This document shows positions 1 through 7,678 of a stretch of DNA of 64,000 bases, one piece after another; position 1 is the stretch's first letter; every line of letters begins with the position of its first letter. The stretch comes from Pseudomonas simiae (GTDB lineage: Bacteria; Pseudomonadota; Gammaproteobacteria; Pseudomonadales; Pseudomonadaceae): the NCBI RefSeq assembly GCF_900111895.1, contig NZ_FOKB01000009.1, positions 124,001-188,000 of the forward strand, given 5' to 3'. Under the pieces are notes generated by a model. It was not told the origin of the DNA. It was given only the letters and a program-made list of their open reading frames with translations, and made no database searches. A program made the position numbers and the translations under genes.

Positions 1-384
1 CTCGCCTATATAAAGGCCCACATGGCTGACTTGTCCGCCCCCATTTCCTTTGAAAAACACCGCATCACCCGCCTTGAGCGCATTGCGCCTGATAGTGGCT
101 GCTGTTGACCGCTGCATGGCCGCAGTGGTGCGCGGTAACTGGATATTGGCTTCGGTCTTGAACAGATAGACCAGCAGGCTGCTGCAATCAAAACCCTGGT
201 CCGCCGAGGTGCCACCCCACTTGTAAGGCGTACCCAGCAGTTCGTGGGCGCGGTCGACCACATCCTCGATAGACGCTTGCTTCAGCGAAGTGCTGAAGGA
301 CGGATGGGACTTCAAATTCGCGGAAGCCGATGAAAGCGCGAGAGATAGGCTGACAATAACCAGGCAACAAAATGATTTGAACAT
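1..384 (-). CDS. NlpC/P60 (C40) family endopeptidase, 3' part outside window
   Basis: The reading frame is open from an ATG at 384 down to base 1, so 128 N-terminal residues are visible and the C-terminus lies outside the window. A hydrophobic signal peptide (residues 1-22, ending ASA) predicts export. The catalytic Cys lies in FDCSSLLVYLF and is preceded by GTPYKWGGTS, the usual start of an NlpC/P60 fold; the catalytic His lies in GQVSHVGLYIGE at the visible end. Such enzymes cleave peptide bonds in the peptidoglycan stem or cross-links in the periplasm. It is transcribed away from ureE. The exact cleavage specificity cannot be told. Confidence 0.88.
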   Translation of the reverse strand, partial: MFKSFCCLVIVSLSLALSSASANLKSHPSFSTSLKQASIEDVVDRAHELLGTPYKWGGTSADQGFDCSSLLVYLFKTEANIQLPRTTAAMQRSTAATIRRNALKAGDAVFFKGNGGGQVSHVGLYIGE

Positions 385-514
385 GATGAACGTCGCAGTG
401 AATTAAACACGGCGCACAGCCTAATGATCTCGCAGGTAAGGTGATGAACGCCGATTCCCCATAACGTGTAGGGAAAATCCGAAAATGCCCATCACGCGTG
501 CAACACGCAACATT

Positions 515-533
515 GCGCACCACTTTGGCGCAC
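515..533 (+). promoter_or_regulatory. NtrC-like enhancer site upstream of ureE
   Basis: The bases GCACCACTTTGGCGCA (517-532) match the enteric NtrC site pattern GCACCA-N3-TGGTGC with one change. The centre is about 110 bases upstream of the predicted sigma-54 start site, a normal enhancer distance. No search was run. Confidence 0.45.
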
Positions 534-608
534 GTCGAGCATTTTTCCTCGCCCTGTTTAGTGGCATGCCGCGCTTGCCTACAGGCAATTCCTACTCCCC
601 ATCGAGGT

Positions 609-624
609 TGGCAAGCCCCTTGCT
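609..624 (+). promoter_or_regulatory. Sigma-54 (-24/-12) promoter for ureEFG
   Basis: TGGCAAGCCCCTTGCT differs from the consensus TGGCACG-N4-TTGCW at one conserved base and keeps the GG-N10-GC spacing. Transcription would start near 635, leaving a leader of about 25 bases before ureE. The rest of 385-660 holds no gene. Confidence 0.6.
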
Positions 625-660
625 CTAGCTGCTTCATCGCTCATAGCTGGAAGCTTCCTG

Positions 661-1161
661 ATGCTGGTGATCCACCGCCGAATCGCCCCCCAAGCCCTCT
701 GGGCCGCCGAGTTGCTGCTGAACTTCGAAGCCCGCAGCAAAAGCCGCCTGCGCTGTTTCAGTGCCGACGGTGAAGACGTCGGCCTTTTCCTGGAGCGCGG
801 CCAGCCACCGCTGCACGATGGCGAATTCCTACAGGCCGAGGACGGACGAGTCGTACGCGTGTGCGCCCGGCCTGAACACCTGCTGCACGTCACCTGCAGC
901 AGCGCATTTGAACTGACGCGTGCGGCGTATCACCTGGGTAACCGCCATGTGGCATTGCAGGTCGGCGATGGCTGGTTGCGCCTGCTCGATGACTATGTGC
1001 TCAAGGCCATGCTCGAACAACTGGGCGCGCAGACGGCAACCATCGAGGCGCCGTTCCAGCCGGAACATGGCGCCTACGGCGGCGGACACCACCACTCGCG
1101 CCATGGCGATGAAGATTTCAACTACCCGCCCAAGCTGCACCAGTTCGGCGTGCGTCTATGA
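661..1161 (+). CDS. ureE: Urease accessory protein UreE (nickel chaperone)
   Basis: The 166-residue product has UreE layout: an N-terminal beta domain (LLNFEARSKSRLRCFSADGE, DVGLFLERGQ), a central metal-binding domain (AYHLGNRHVALQVGD), and a His-rich C-terminal tail (GGGHHHSRHGDED) near residues 142-155 for nickel. UreE delivers Ni(II) to the UreDFG-apourease complex in the cytoplasm. Its stop overlaps the ureF start by four bases (ATGA), so the two are probably translationally coupled. The structural genes ureABC and ureD are not in the window. A sigma-54 promoter lies just upstream. Confidence 0.95.
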   Translation: MLVIHRRIAPQALWAAELLLNFEARSKSRLRCFSADGEDVGLFLERGQPPLHDGEFLQAEDGRVVRVCARPEHLLHVTCSSAFELTRAAYHLGNRHVALQVGDGWLRLLDDYVLKAMLEQLGAQTATIEAPFQPEHGAYGGGHHHSRHGDEDFNYPPKLHQFGVRL

Positions 1162-1832
1162 ACCCAGCCTGGGCGCTGTTGCGTCTGGCCAGTCCGCAAT
1201 TGCCGATTGGCGGCTACAGCTATTCCCAGGGCCTGGAAATGGCGGTGGAGAACGGTCGCGTCAGCGATGCTGCCAGTGCGCGACGCTGGATCAGCGATCA
1301 GTTGCTGCTCAACCTGGCGCGCTTTGAAGCCCCGGTGTTGCTCGCCCACTGCCAAGCGGCGGTCGATGCTGACTGGCCGCGTCTGACCCAGCTGTGCGAG
1401 GCACATCGCGCCAGCCGTGAGACCCGCGAGCTGTATCAAGAGAGCCGGCAGATGGGCTACTCCCTGCAACAACTGCTCAACGGCCTGCCGGAACTGGATG
1501 AAGCCGCCCGTGCCGTCCTTCAAGCGTGCTCCGAACCGCATTTGGCGTTGGGCTGGGCCCTGGCCGCACGCGCCTGGCACATCAGCCCCGCCGATGCCCT
1601 CGCCGCCTGGCTGTGGAGCTGGCTGGAAAACCAATTGGCCGTGCTAATGAAAACCTTGCCCCTCGGCCAGCAAGCCGCCCAGCGCCTGACCAGCGAATTG
1701 CTGCCGTTGCTGCAACAAGCCCAGCAGGACGCCAGTCGCATCGACCCCCACCATTTCGGCAGCGCCGCGTTCGGCCTGTCCCTGGCATGCATGGCCCACG
1801 AGCGCCAGTACAGCCGCCTATTCCGTTCCTAG
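1158..1832 (+). CDS. ureF: Urease accessory protein UreF
   Basis: The 224-residue, mainly alpha-helical protein starts LLRLASPQLPIGGYSYSQGLE, the UreF signature, and ends with the typical flexible Arg/Ser tail (QYSRLFRS). UreF links UreD and UreG on apourease and gates GTP-driven nickel insertion. It overlaps ureE by four bases and lies 13 bases before ureG. Length and motifs fit the family with no sign of damage. Confidence 0.95.
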   Translation: MNPAWALLRLASPQLPIGGYSYSQGLEMAVENGRVSDAASARRWISDQLLLNLARFEAPVLLAHCQAAVDADWPRLTQLCEAHRASRETRELYQESRQMGYSLQQLLNGLPELDEAARAVLQACSEPHLALGWALAARAWHISPADALAAWLWSWLENQLAVLMKTLPLGQQAAQRLTSELLPLLQQAQQDASRIDPHHFGSAAFGLSLACMAHERQYSRLFRS

Positions 1833-1845
1833 GAGAAAAGCACAT

Positions 1846-2460
1846 ATGAACACCCAACCTTTGCGTGTCGGTATCGGCGGCCCGGTGGGCTCCGGCAAGA
1901 CGGCCCTGACCCTGGCCTTGTGCCTCGCGCTGCGTGATCGCTACAACTTGGCGGTGGTCACCAACGACATCTACACCCGCGAAGATGCGGACTTCCTGGT
2001 GCGCAACCAGGCCCTCGCGCCGGAGCGCATCATCGGCGTGGAAACCGGCGGCTGCCCGCACACGGCGATCCGCGAAGACGCCTCGATCAACCTGGAAGCC
2101 GTCGACCAGCTCAACCGCCGCTTCCCTGGACTCGACCTGATCCTGGTGGAGTCCGGCGGCGACAACCTCTCGGCCACCTTCAGCCCGGAGCTGTCGGACC
2201 TGACCATCTACGTGATCGACGTGTCCGCCGGCGACAAGCTGCCACGCAAGGGCGGACCTGGCATCTGCAAATCCGACCTGCTGGTGATCAACAAGATCGA
2301 CCTGGCGCCCTTGGTCGGCGCGTCGCTGGAGCTGATGAACAGCGACACCACCCGCATGCGCAACGGCAAACCCTTTGTGTTCAGCAACCAGAAAACCGGT
2401 GTCGGCCTGGAGGACATCGTCGCCTTCATCGAACGCCAAGGCTTGCTGACCGCCGCCTGA
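1846..2460 (+). CDS. ureG: Urease accessory GTPase UreG
   Basis: The 204-residue SIMIBI-class GTPase has a P-loop GGPVGSGKT at residues 11-19, a metal-binding Cys-Pro-His motif in ETGGCPHTAIRED, an ESGGDNL switch region and the NKID base-recognition motif. It hydrolyses GTP to power nickel transfer during urease maturation. A strong ribosome-binding site (AGGAGAAAAGCAC) precedes the ATG. It is third in the ureE-F-G-hupE run. Confidence 0.97.
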   Translation: MNTQPLRVGIGGPVGSGKTALTLALCLALRDRYNLAVVTNDIYTREDADFLVRNQALAPERIIGVETGGCPHTAIREDASINLEAVDQLNRRFPGLDLILVESGGDNLSATFSPELSDLTIYVIDVSAGDKLPRKGGPGICKSDLLVINKIDLAPLVGASLELMNSDTTRMRNGKPFVFSNQKTGVGLEDIVAFIERQGLLTAA

Positions 2461-2482
2461 TCAACCCTTAAGGAACCTGTCC

Positions 2483-3052
2483 ATGAGCCTCAAGAAACTC
2501 TTCACCGCCGCCCTGCTGCTGGCCCCAGCCCTGGCCTTCGCTCACCCTGGCCATGGCGACAACGGCCTGGTGGCCGGTATCAGCCACCCCCTGAGTGGCA
2601 TCGACCACTTGCTGGCCATGGTGGCGGTCGGTTTGTGGGCCGCCCAACAAAAAGGCGCAGCGCGCTGGGCACTGCCGTGCACCTTTGTCGGCACCATGCT
2701 GATCGGCGGCGTGCTGGGTTTTGAAGGCTTGGCGTTGCCGGCGCTGGAAAGCGGGATTGCGGCGTCGGTGCTGGCCCTGGGCCTGGCGGTAGCGCTGGCG
2801 GTGCGTCCGCCGTTGTTTATGGCGGTGGGGGCGACGGCGTTGTTCGCACTGTTCCACGGTGTGGCGCATGGTTTGGAGCTGCCGGACATGTCCAGCCCTT
2901 GGGCGTATGCAGCCGGGTTTGTCGGTGCAACCGCGGTGCTGCACGCGGCCGGTTATGCGGTGGTGCGCTTTCTGCCGGCGGCAGCGGCGCCGTTGGTGCG
3001 GATTGCCGGGGCAGCTTCGGCGGCGACTGGGGTTTGGTTGCTCGCTGGCTGA
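2483..3052 (+). CDS. HupE/UreJ family nickel/cobalt permease
   Basis: This 189-residue membrane protein has a signal-like first segment (KKLFTAALLLAPALAFA) followed by HPGHGDNGLVAGISHPLSGIDHLLAMVAVGLWA, the His/Asp-rich motif of the HupE/UreJ family. A second His motif (FALFHGVAHGLELP) lies in a later helix; about six membrane segments are visible. Family members are secondary Ni/Co carriers of hydrogenase and urease clusters. Its place directly after ureG supports nickel uptake for urease. Confidence 0.9.
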   Translation: MSLKKLFTAALLLAPALAFAHPGHGDNGLVAGISHPLSGIDHLLAMVAVGLWAAQQKGAARWALPCTFVGTMLIGGVLGFEGLALPALESGIAASVLALGLAVALAVRPPLFMAVGATALFALFHGVAHGLELPDMSSPWAYAAGFVGATAVLHAAGYAVVRFLPAAAAPLVRIAGAASAATGVWLLAG

Positions 3053-3075
3053 TTTGCAGCGCTGCTGAAGGCTCC

Positions 3076-3164
3076 TTCGCGAGCAAGCCCGCTCCCACAG
3101 TTGACCGAGTACATCCTTGAAATACGGTCCAGATGTGGGAGGGGGCTTGCCCCCGATAGCGGTA
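3076..3164. repeat. REP doublet (REPIN-like)
   Basis: Two inverted REP cores, TTCGCGAGCAAGCCCGCTCC and the diverged GTGGGAGGGGGCTTGCCCCC, flank a spacer of about 35 bases. The two arms belong to different sequence classes, so this doublet is probably decayed. It fills the gap between hupE and the epimerase gene. Confidence 0.75.
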
Positions 3165-3233
3165 GACCAGACACCACCGAACCCAAGCCTGATACCATGC
3201 GCGCCTACACCCCTGCCGTGACGACGCCAGCCA

Positions 3234-4352
3234 ATGCCCAGCGCTTCCCAACCCTCCTTGAACACCGTGCTTTCGCACTTCCACAGCCTGATCGTGCCGC
3301 TCTGGCAAGGTCCGGGCTGGAATGCCGAACTGGCATTGCCCTATGAGGCGCTCGACGCCGATCATCGCCCTCTGCCCCCGCAACGCTACCGCGCCATGGC
3401 CTGCGCCCGGCAGTTGTACCTGTTTGCCAGCCTAATCGACGAGCCCGGCGCTGCCTTCGCGCAAGAGCGTGCAGCGGCACTGTTCCGGTCCCTGCAACGG
3501 CACTTCCACGACGCCGAGCACGGCGGCTGGTTCTACAGCATCGACCCGTCCGGCCAGCCGCTGGACAAGCGCAAAGACCTCTACACCCACGCCTTCATCA
3601 TCTTTGCCTGCGCCCATTACTGGGCCAAGGTGCGTGAGCCGTTGGTGGAATCGGTGCTCAATGCCGCTCTGGAAGTCGTTGCCAAACGGTTTTCCACAGG
3701 CGACGGCCTGTACGAGGCCGTATTGGAGCGCAACTGGTCATCGCTCAAGTCCGGCCCGCTGCAAAACCCGCTGATGCACTTGGCCGAAGCGTTCCTTGCC
3801 ACCCTCGCGGTACGAGCAGACGCCGAGGTGCAAGCCGCCCTGCTGGCGCTGGCGACGGCCATGCAGCAGCGTTTCATCGACCGCCAGCACGGCGTGATGA
3901 TGGAAAAACCGCTGGGCGCTGTGGATAACTGGTTCGAGCCGGGGCACCAGTTCGAATGGTTCTTTTTGCTGGAGTCTTCGGAAGTGCTCCGGGGTACGCC
4001 GCTGCATGCGTCCCTGACCCGGGCTTTCGCCTACGCGGAACTCAAGGGTGTGGATAACGTCAGCGGTGCGGTCAGCGGCATGTTGGCGCTAGACGGCACG
4101 GTCCGCGACGGCACCCAGCGTATCTGGGCCCAGGCCGAGTACCTGCGGGCACTGACCTTGCGGCCGGACAGCGAAGCGCTGCTGCAACGCCAATTGCTGG
4201 CGTTGCAACAGCACTTCCTGCATGCAAAAGGCTGGAATGAATGCCTGGATGCCAAGGGCGTCGTGAGCCGACGGGACATGCCGTCGACCACGCCATATCA
4301 CTTGGCGACCTGCTACCAGGGCCTTATGCAATCCACTTGCGATCTCCGGTAA
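3234..4352 (+). CDS. AGE family epimerase/isomerase
   Basis: The 372-residue protein has the all-alpha (alpha/alpha)6-barrel pattern of N-acylglucosamine 2-epimerases and related ketose-aldose isomerases. Family features seen include RQLYLFASL, GGWFYSIDPSGQPLDKRKDLYTHAFIIFACAHY, PLQNPLMHLAEAFLA, WFEPGHQFEWFFLLE and TPYHLATCYQGL, with the catalytic His residues in YTHAF, MHL, GHQFEW and YHLATCY. Substrates vary in the family (GlcNAc, mannose, cellobiose, sulfoquinovose-derived sugars), so the reaction is not assigned. It overlaps the convergent transporter gene by 29 bases. Confidence 0.88.
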   Translation: MPSASQPSLNTVLSHFHSLIVPLWQGPGWNAELALPYEALDADHRPLPPQRYRAMACARQLYLFASLIDEPGAAFAQERAAALFRSLQRHFHDAEHGGWFYSIDPSGQPLDKRKDLYTHAFIIFACAHYWAKVREPLVESVLNAALEVVAKRFSTGDGLYEAVLERNWSSLKSGPLQNPLMHLAEAFLATLAVRADAEVQAALLALATAMQQRFIDRQHGVMMEKPLGAVDNWFEPGHQFEWFFLLESSEVLRGTPLHASLTRAFAYAELKGVDNVSGAVSGMLALDGTVRDGTQRIWAQAEYLRALTLRPDSEALLQRQLLALQQHFLHAKGWNECLDAKGVVSRRDMPSTTPYHLATCYQGLMQSTCDLR

Positions 4353-5229
4353 AGCTGATCGTCAGCCAGCGCGCCGCATCCGGCGTGCCGAGCCCTGTGG
4401 ATATCTCTTCACGCAGCCCGTCCAGGGTCGCAACGTTATCCACCGGGTAATCCGCCGGCAACACCACATGTATCTCGATAAACCGTGCCCGTCCGTGCTT
4501 TTGCACGTAGGACACATAGTCGTCAAAACCATGCCTGGCCTGGGCCGCATCCATCACTTCGCGCACCTTGTCGTCCAACTGGTCCGGAGCGATCCCCAGT
4601 ACCTCGCGCAAGGCCGGGCGCAGGATCTTGAACGCTGGCGCCAGCATGCTCAAGGCCAGCAGGATCAGGATCAATGGGTCGACATACACCGCCCACTCGC
4701 CATAGCCTTGGGACTTGAGCAACAGTGCCGCGAGGAAACTGATCAGCAAGCCCACCGACAGCATCGCGTCCACCAGCCAGCTGATGTTGTCGAACTGGAT
4801 CAGCGATGATTTCAGCTGGCGATTGCGATAACGCACGTAGAAGAAGTAGGCGAACTCGACGACGGTAAACACCGCCGCGTAGATGATCACCAGCCCCAAC
4901 TCGATCTCGCGGCCGCCATTGATAATGCCGAACACGCCGTTGAGGAACGCATAGATGGCGATCAGCAACAGGAAACTGCCTTCGATCAGCAGCACCATGG
5001 GCTCCAGATGCCAATAGCCGAACTGGAAACGTTCGTTGCTTTTCTTCGCGATCAGCTTGGCCGTGATCAACATCAACACCTTGATGGCGGTGGCGATCAG
5101 CGAGAAAAACCCGTCGAACAGAATGGATTGGGCGCCGGATACCACACCCGTGACAATCCCGGCGATCGCGACTGCGAACATCAGGATGGTCGATTGTTTG
5201 AGCAGTGCCTGCTCACCTCGGTTACTCAC
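4324..5229 (-). CDS. Cation diffusion facilitator (CDF) family transporter
   Basis: The 301-residue protein has six membrane segments in its first two thirds (ILMFAVAIAGIVTGVV through ILILLALSMLAPAF) and a cytoplasmic ferredoxin-like C-terminal domain. CDF proteins exchange divalent metals for protons at the inner membrane. The intramembrane sites are unusual: helix 2 reads FDGFFSLIAT and helix 5 DNISWLVDAM, without the usual His/Asp pairs of zinc exporters, so the ion is uncertain. The GTG at 5229 is chosen as start because GGGAGGAAAT stands directly before it; an in-frame TTG five codons upstream has no such site. Its 3' end overlaps the epimerase gene. Confidence 0.87.
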   Translation of the reverse strand: MSNRGEQALLKQSTILMFAVAIAGIVTGVVSGAQSILFDGFFSLIATAIKVLMLITAKLIAKKSNERFQFGYWHLEPMVLLIEGSFLLLIAIYAFLNGVFGIINGGREIELGLVIIYAAVFTVVEFAYFFYVRYRNRQLKSSLIQFDNISWLVDAMLSVGLLISFLAALLLKSQGYGEWAVYVDPLILILLALSMLAPAFKILRPALREVLGIAPDQLDDKVREVMDAAQARHGFDDYVSYVQKHGRARFIEIHVVLPADYPVDNVATLDGLREEISTGLGTPDAARWLTISFTGDRKWIA

Positions 5230-5317
5230 ATTTCCTCCCGTCAAAACCTTAAATCCGCACGGTGCGGAGGGGTTTTACCGGGTGGAGTGTACCTTATGTC
5301 GTGTTTTGGCCGATTTG

Positions 5318-5400
5318 GCGCCATCGCCGGCAAGCCAGCTCCCACCTTTGACTGTGTGAATACGCTCAAATGTGGAGTTGGCTTGCCGGCGATGCGGGCG
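5318..5400. repeat. REP doublet (REPIN-like)
   Basis: Inverted arms CGCCATCGCCGGCAAGCCAG and GTTGGCTTGCCGGCGATG are separated by about 40 bases. The arms carry the GGCTTGCCGGCGATG variant of the REP core. It separates the CDF gene from the dehydrogenase gene transcribed toward it. Confidence 0.8.
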
Positions 5401-5408
5401 AAGCGGTC

Positions 5409-6176
5409 TTAAGCCTTGGCCCCACGCTCGATCGCAAAGCCAGCCCAGGTCTGGCTCACCGGCATCAACTCCAACCGGTTGATGTTCACATGCGCTGGCG
5501 TATTCATGACCCAGAAGATCGTGTCTGCAATATCCTGCGGCTGGATCGGCTCGGCCCCCGCATAAGTCGCGTCATACCGCGCCTGGTCACCGCCAAAACG
5601 CACCAGCGAGAACTCGCTCTCGCACAAGCCCGGTTCGATATTGGTTACCCGCACGCCAGTACCTTGCAGGTCACAGCGCAGGTTCAGTGAGAACTGCTTA
5701 ACGAACGCCTTGGAGCCACCGTATACGTGGCTGCCCGGATACGGGTAATTGCCAGCAATCGAGCCCAGGTTAATGATACCCGCGCCACGACCGTGAGCGA
5801 TCAAGCGAGGCAGCAGCAGGTTGGTGGTGGTCAGCAGGCCCTTGATGTTGGTGTCGACCATGGTTTCCCAATCATCGAGGTTGCACTTGGGCGCAGGGTC
5901 GGTGCCTACGGCCAGGCCGGCGTTGTTGATCAGCCCGCGCAGCGTGGCGAACGACGGCGGCAGGTTGGCGATCGCGTCTTCCATGCCTTTGCGATCCCGT
6001 ACGTCCACCACCAGGCCGTGCACTTCGGTTTGCTTGGAAAGCTCTTCGACCAGCGCATTCAAACGCTCGGCACGACGGCCGGTGAGCACCAGTTTCCAGC
6101 CGGCTTCGGCAAAACGACGGGCGCAGGCTTCGCCGAAACCTGAGGTTGCGCCAGTAATAAACAGCGTGTCGGACAT
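5409..6176 (-). CDS. ydfG: SDR oxidoreductase, YdfG type
   Basis: The 255-residue short-chain dehydrogenase has the Rossmann motif TGATSGFG (residues 8-15), NNAG, the catalytic Ser in INLGSIAG, and YxxxK (YGGSK). The C-terminus (VNINRLELMPVSQTWAGF) closely follows E. coli YdfG, an NADP-dependent dehydrogenase of L-allo-threonine, L-serine and 3-hydroxy acids including 3-hydroxypropionate. The protein is cytoplasmic. The start is supported by AAGGAGAACACC before the ATG. Family is certain; the exact substrate is inferred from the C-terminal match. Confidence 0.88.
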   Translation of the reverse strand: MSDTLFITGATSGFGEACARRFAEAGWKLVLTGRRAERLNALVEELSKQTEVHGLVVDVRDRKGMEDAIANLPPSFATLRGLINNAGLAVGTDPAPKCNLDDWETMVDTNIKGLLTTTNLLLPRLIAHGRGAGIINLGSIAGNYPYPGSHVYGGSKAFVKQFSLNLRCDLQGTGVRVTNIEPGLCESEFSLVRFGGDQARYDATYAGAEPIQPQDIADTIFWVMNTPAHVNINRLELMPVSQTWAGFAIERGAKA

Positions 6177-6847
6177 GGTGTTCTCCTTGCGGGCATCGGG
6201 AAAAAATCAGCCAGCAGAATGCCCTTACGCCGCGATTGCGGCAACCGCTAAGCACACAACTTGACACTGGACTGATCACTTTTTAACCATGTCACGCAAA
6301 GCCCTACAGACCGTGGCTTGTAGCCATATGCGCGCAGGTTATCCACAACTGCGCCCACAGTCTTTGGGGGCAACTACACAATGCTTCAGGCCTCTATTCA
6401 TAAGGGCTACAGACGGTTTTAGAAAGTTTTTTGCTTGACCTTGGCCGGGGCGTATGTAGGCCCGTCGCCCCTCGAAAAACAGAACGATGGCTCCAGGCCA
6501 GTCATTCCGGCCTCTGCGGCCGTCTTTCCAGAGTTTAGTCACAGACTTATCCACAGGCTGGCGAGACATATTTCGGTCATATACCTGTGTCTATAAACAG
6601 GTTGACAAAGACCTCTACCGGTTGCCAAAAACCAGCTGATCAAAAAACAACCGTCGCGCTACAAGCCACGCGGTTATTGGCTTTCAGCCAGCTACTCCCA
6701 CGTTACCCACAGCCGGTTCCACAGCGGATGGGGACAAGTCAAAACTGTGACAAAACAGAGATTTGCGGCGGCTATATGTCGCGCTTTGGAGGGAGCCTGG
6801 ATTTGTTTTCCACAATTTGGCGGAGACGTTGTGAATGCCACAAAACA
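6177..6847. other. Gene-free region with DnaA-box-like sites
   Basis: About 670 bases hold no convincing gene; a 76-codon minus-strand frame at 6339-6569 has no ribosome-binding site or known family. Two exact DnaA boxes TTATCCACA lie at 6339-6347 and 6547-6555, and one-mismatch forms at 6703-6711 (TTACCCACA) and 6806-6814 (TTTTCCACA), all in the same orientation. A-rich runs and GATC sites occur between them. The stretch could be a DnaA-binding locus, a regulatory region or remnant sequence. Confidence 0.45.
6583..6602. repeat. Inverted repeat in gene-free region
   Basis: ACCTGT and ACAGGT form arms of six bases around an eight-base AT-rich spacer (GTCTATAA), directly before TTGACA. It could be an operator; no gene starts nearby. 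Confidence 0.35.
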
Positions 6848-6940
6848 AATGTGGGAGCGGGCTTGCTCGCGAGTGCGGTGGGTCAGTTTCAGGTGTACTG
6901 ACTGATCCACTGCATTCGCGAGCAAGCCCGCTCCCACAGG
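6848..6940. repeat. REP doublet (REPIN) downstream of livF
   Basis: GTGGGAGCGGGCTTGCTCGC and its exact inverse GCGAGCAAGCCCGCTCCCAC flank a spacer that itself shows imperfect complementarity. This is the main REP class of the window. It lies just after the end of the liv operon and could stabilise or end its transcript. Confidence 0.88.
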
Positions 6941-6961
6941 GGGGCTGCGCCAACCTTTAGA

Positions 6962-7678
6962 TTAGTGCCCGCCGAGGTAGGCGTTGCGCACTTCCTCATT
7001 CACCAGCAATTCCTTACCGGTGCCTGTCAGGCGAATCTCGCCGTTAACCATCACATACGCGCGGTCCGACAGGCGCAGCGCGTGGTTGGCGTTCTGCTCC
7101 ACCAGGAAGATGGTCATCCCGGTGGATGCCAGCTCACGCAGGGTGGAAAAGATCTGCTTCACCACAATCGGCGCCAGGCCCAGGCTCGGTTCGTCGAGCA
7201 GCAACAGCTTGGGCCGGCTCATCAGCGCGCGGGCGATGGCGAGCATTTGCTGCTCGCCGCCGGACATGGTCATGGCGCGTTGATTACGTCGTTCCTTGAG
7301 CCGTGGGAACAGCTCGAACATGCGTTGCATGTCTTCCTGGGCAAACTTGTCGCCAATGGGGATGGTGCCCATCAACAGGTTTTCCTCGACGGTCATGTCG
7401 GGGAATACCCGCCGCCCTTCCGGTGACTGCGCAATACCGTTGGAAGCGATGTAGTGCGACGATTTGTGGGTAATGTCGACACCGTTGTAGAGAATCTGGC
7501 CCGACTCGGCCCGTGGCTGGCCGAAGATCGACATCAGCAGCGTGGATTTGCCCGCGCCGTTGGAGCCGATCAGGCTGACGGTTTCGCCTTCGTTGATATG
7601 CAGCGAGACTTTTTTCAGGGCCTGGATCGGGCCGTAGTACACGTCCAGGTCCTTCATTTCGAGGATAGGTGCACTCAT
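6962..7678 (-). CDS. livF: Branched-chain amino-acid ABC transporter ATPase LivF/BraG
   Basis: The 238-residue ABC ATPase has Walker A GSNGAGKST, the Q-loop region GIAQSPEGRRVF specific to LivF, signature SGGEQQ, Walker B LLLLDEP and the H-loop equivalent in FLVEQNANHAL. It pairs with LivG to power import of Leu, Ile and Val across the inner membrane. Its start overlaps livG by four bases. It is the last gene of livKHMGF. Confidence 0.95.
   Translation of the reverse strand: MSAPILEMKDLDVYYGPIQALKKVSLHINEGETVSLIGSNGAGKSTLLMSIFGQPRAESGQILYNGVDITHKSSHYIASNGIAQSPEGRRVFPDMTVEENLLMGTIPIGDKFAQEDMQRMFELFPRLKERRNQRAMTMSGGEQQMLAIARALMSRPKLLLLDEPSLGLAPIVVKQIFSTLRELASTGMTIFLVEQNANHALRLSDRAYVMVNGEIRLTGTGKELLVNEEVRNAYLGGH

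Noticed and set aside
384..508. GCGTG-CAA-CACGC palindrome near 496-508 as an operator
   Set aside because: Short, GC-rich and without a recognised family match; the NtrC-like site beside it is a better explanation for control of ureE.
6339..6569. A 76-codon minus-strand reading frame in the gene-free region
   Set aside because: No ribosome-binding site and no recognisable family; both ends consist of DnaA-box sequence read in the opposite sense.
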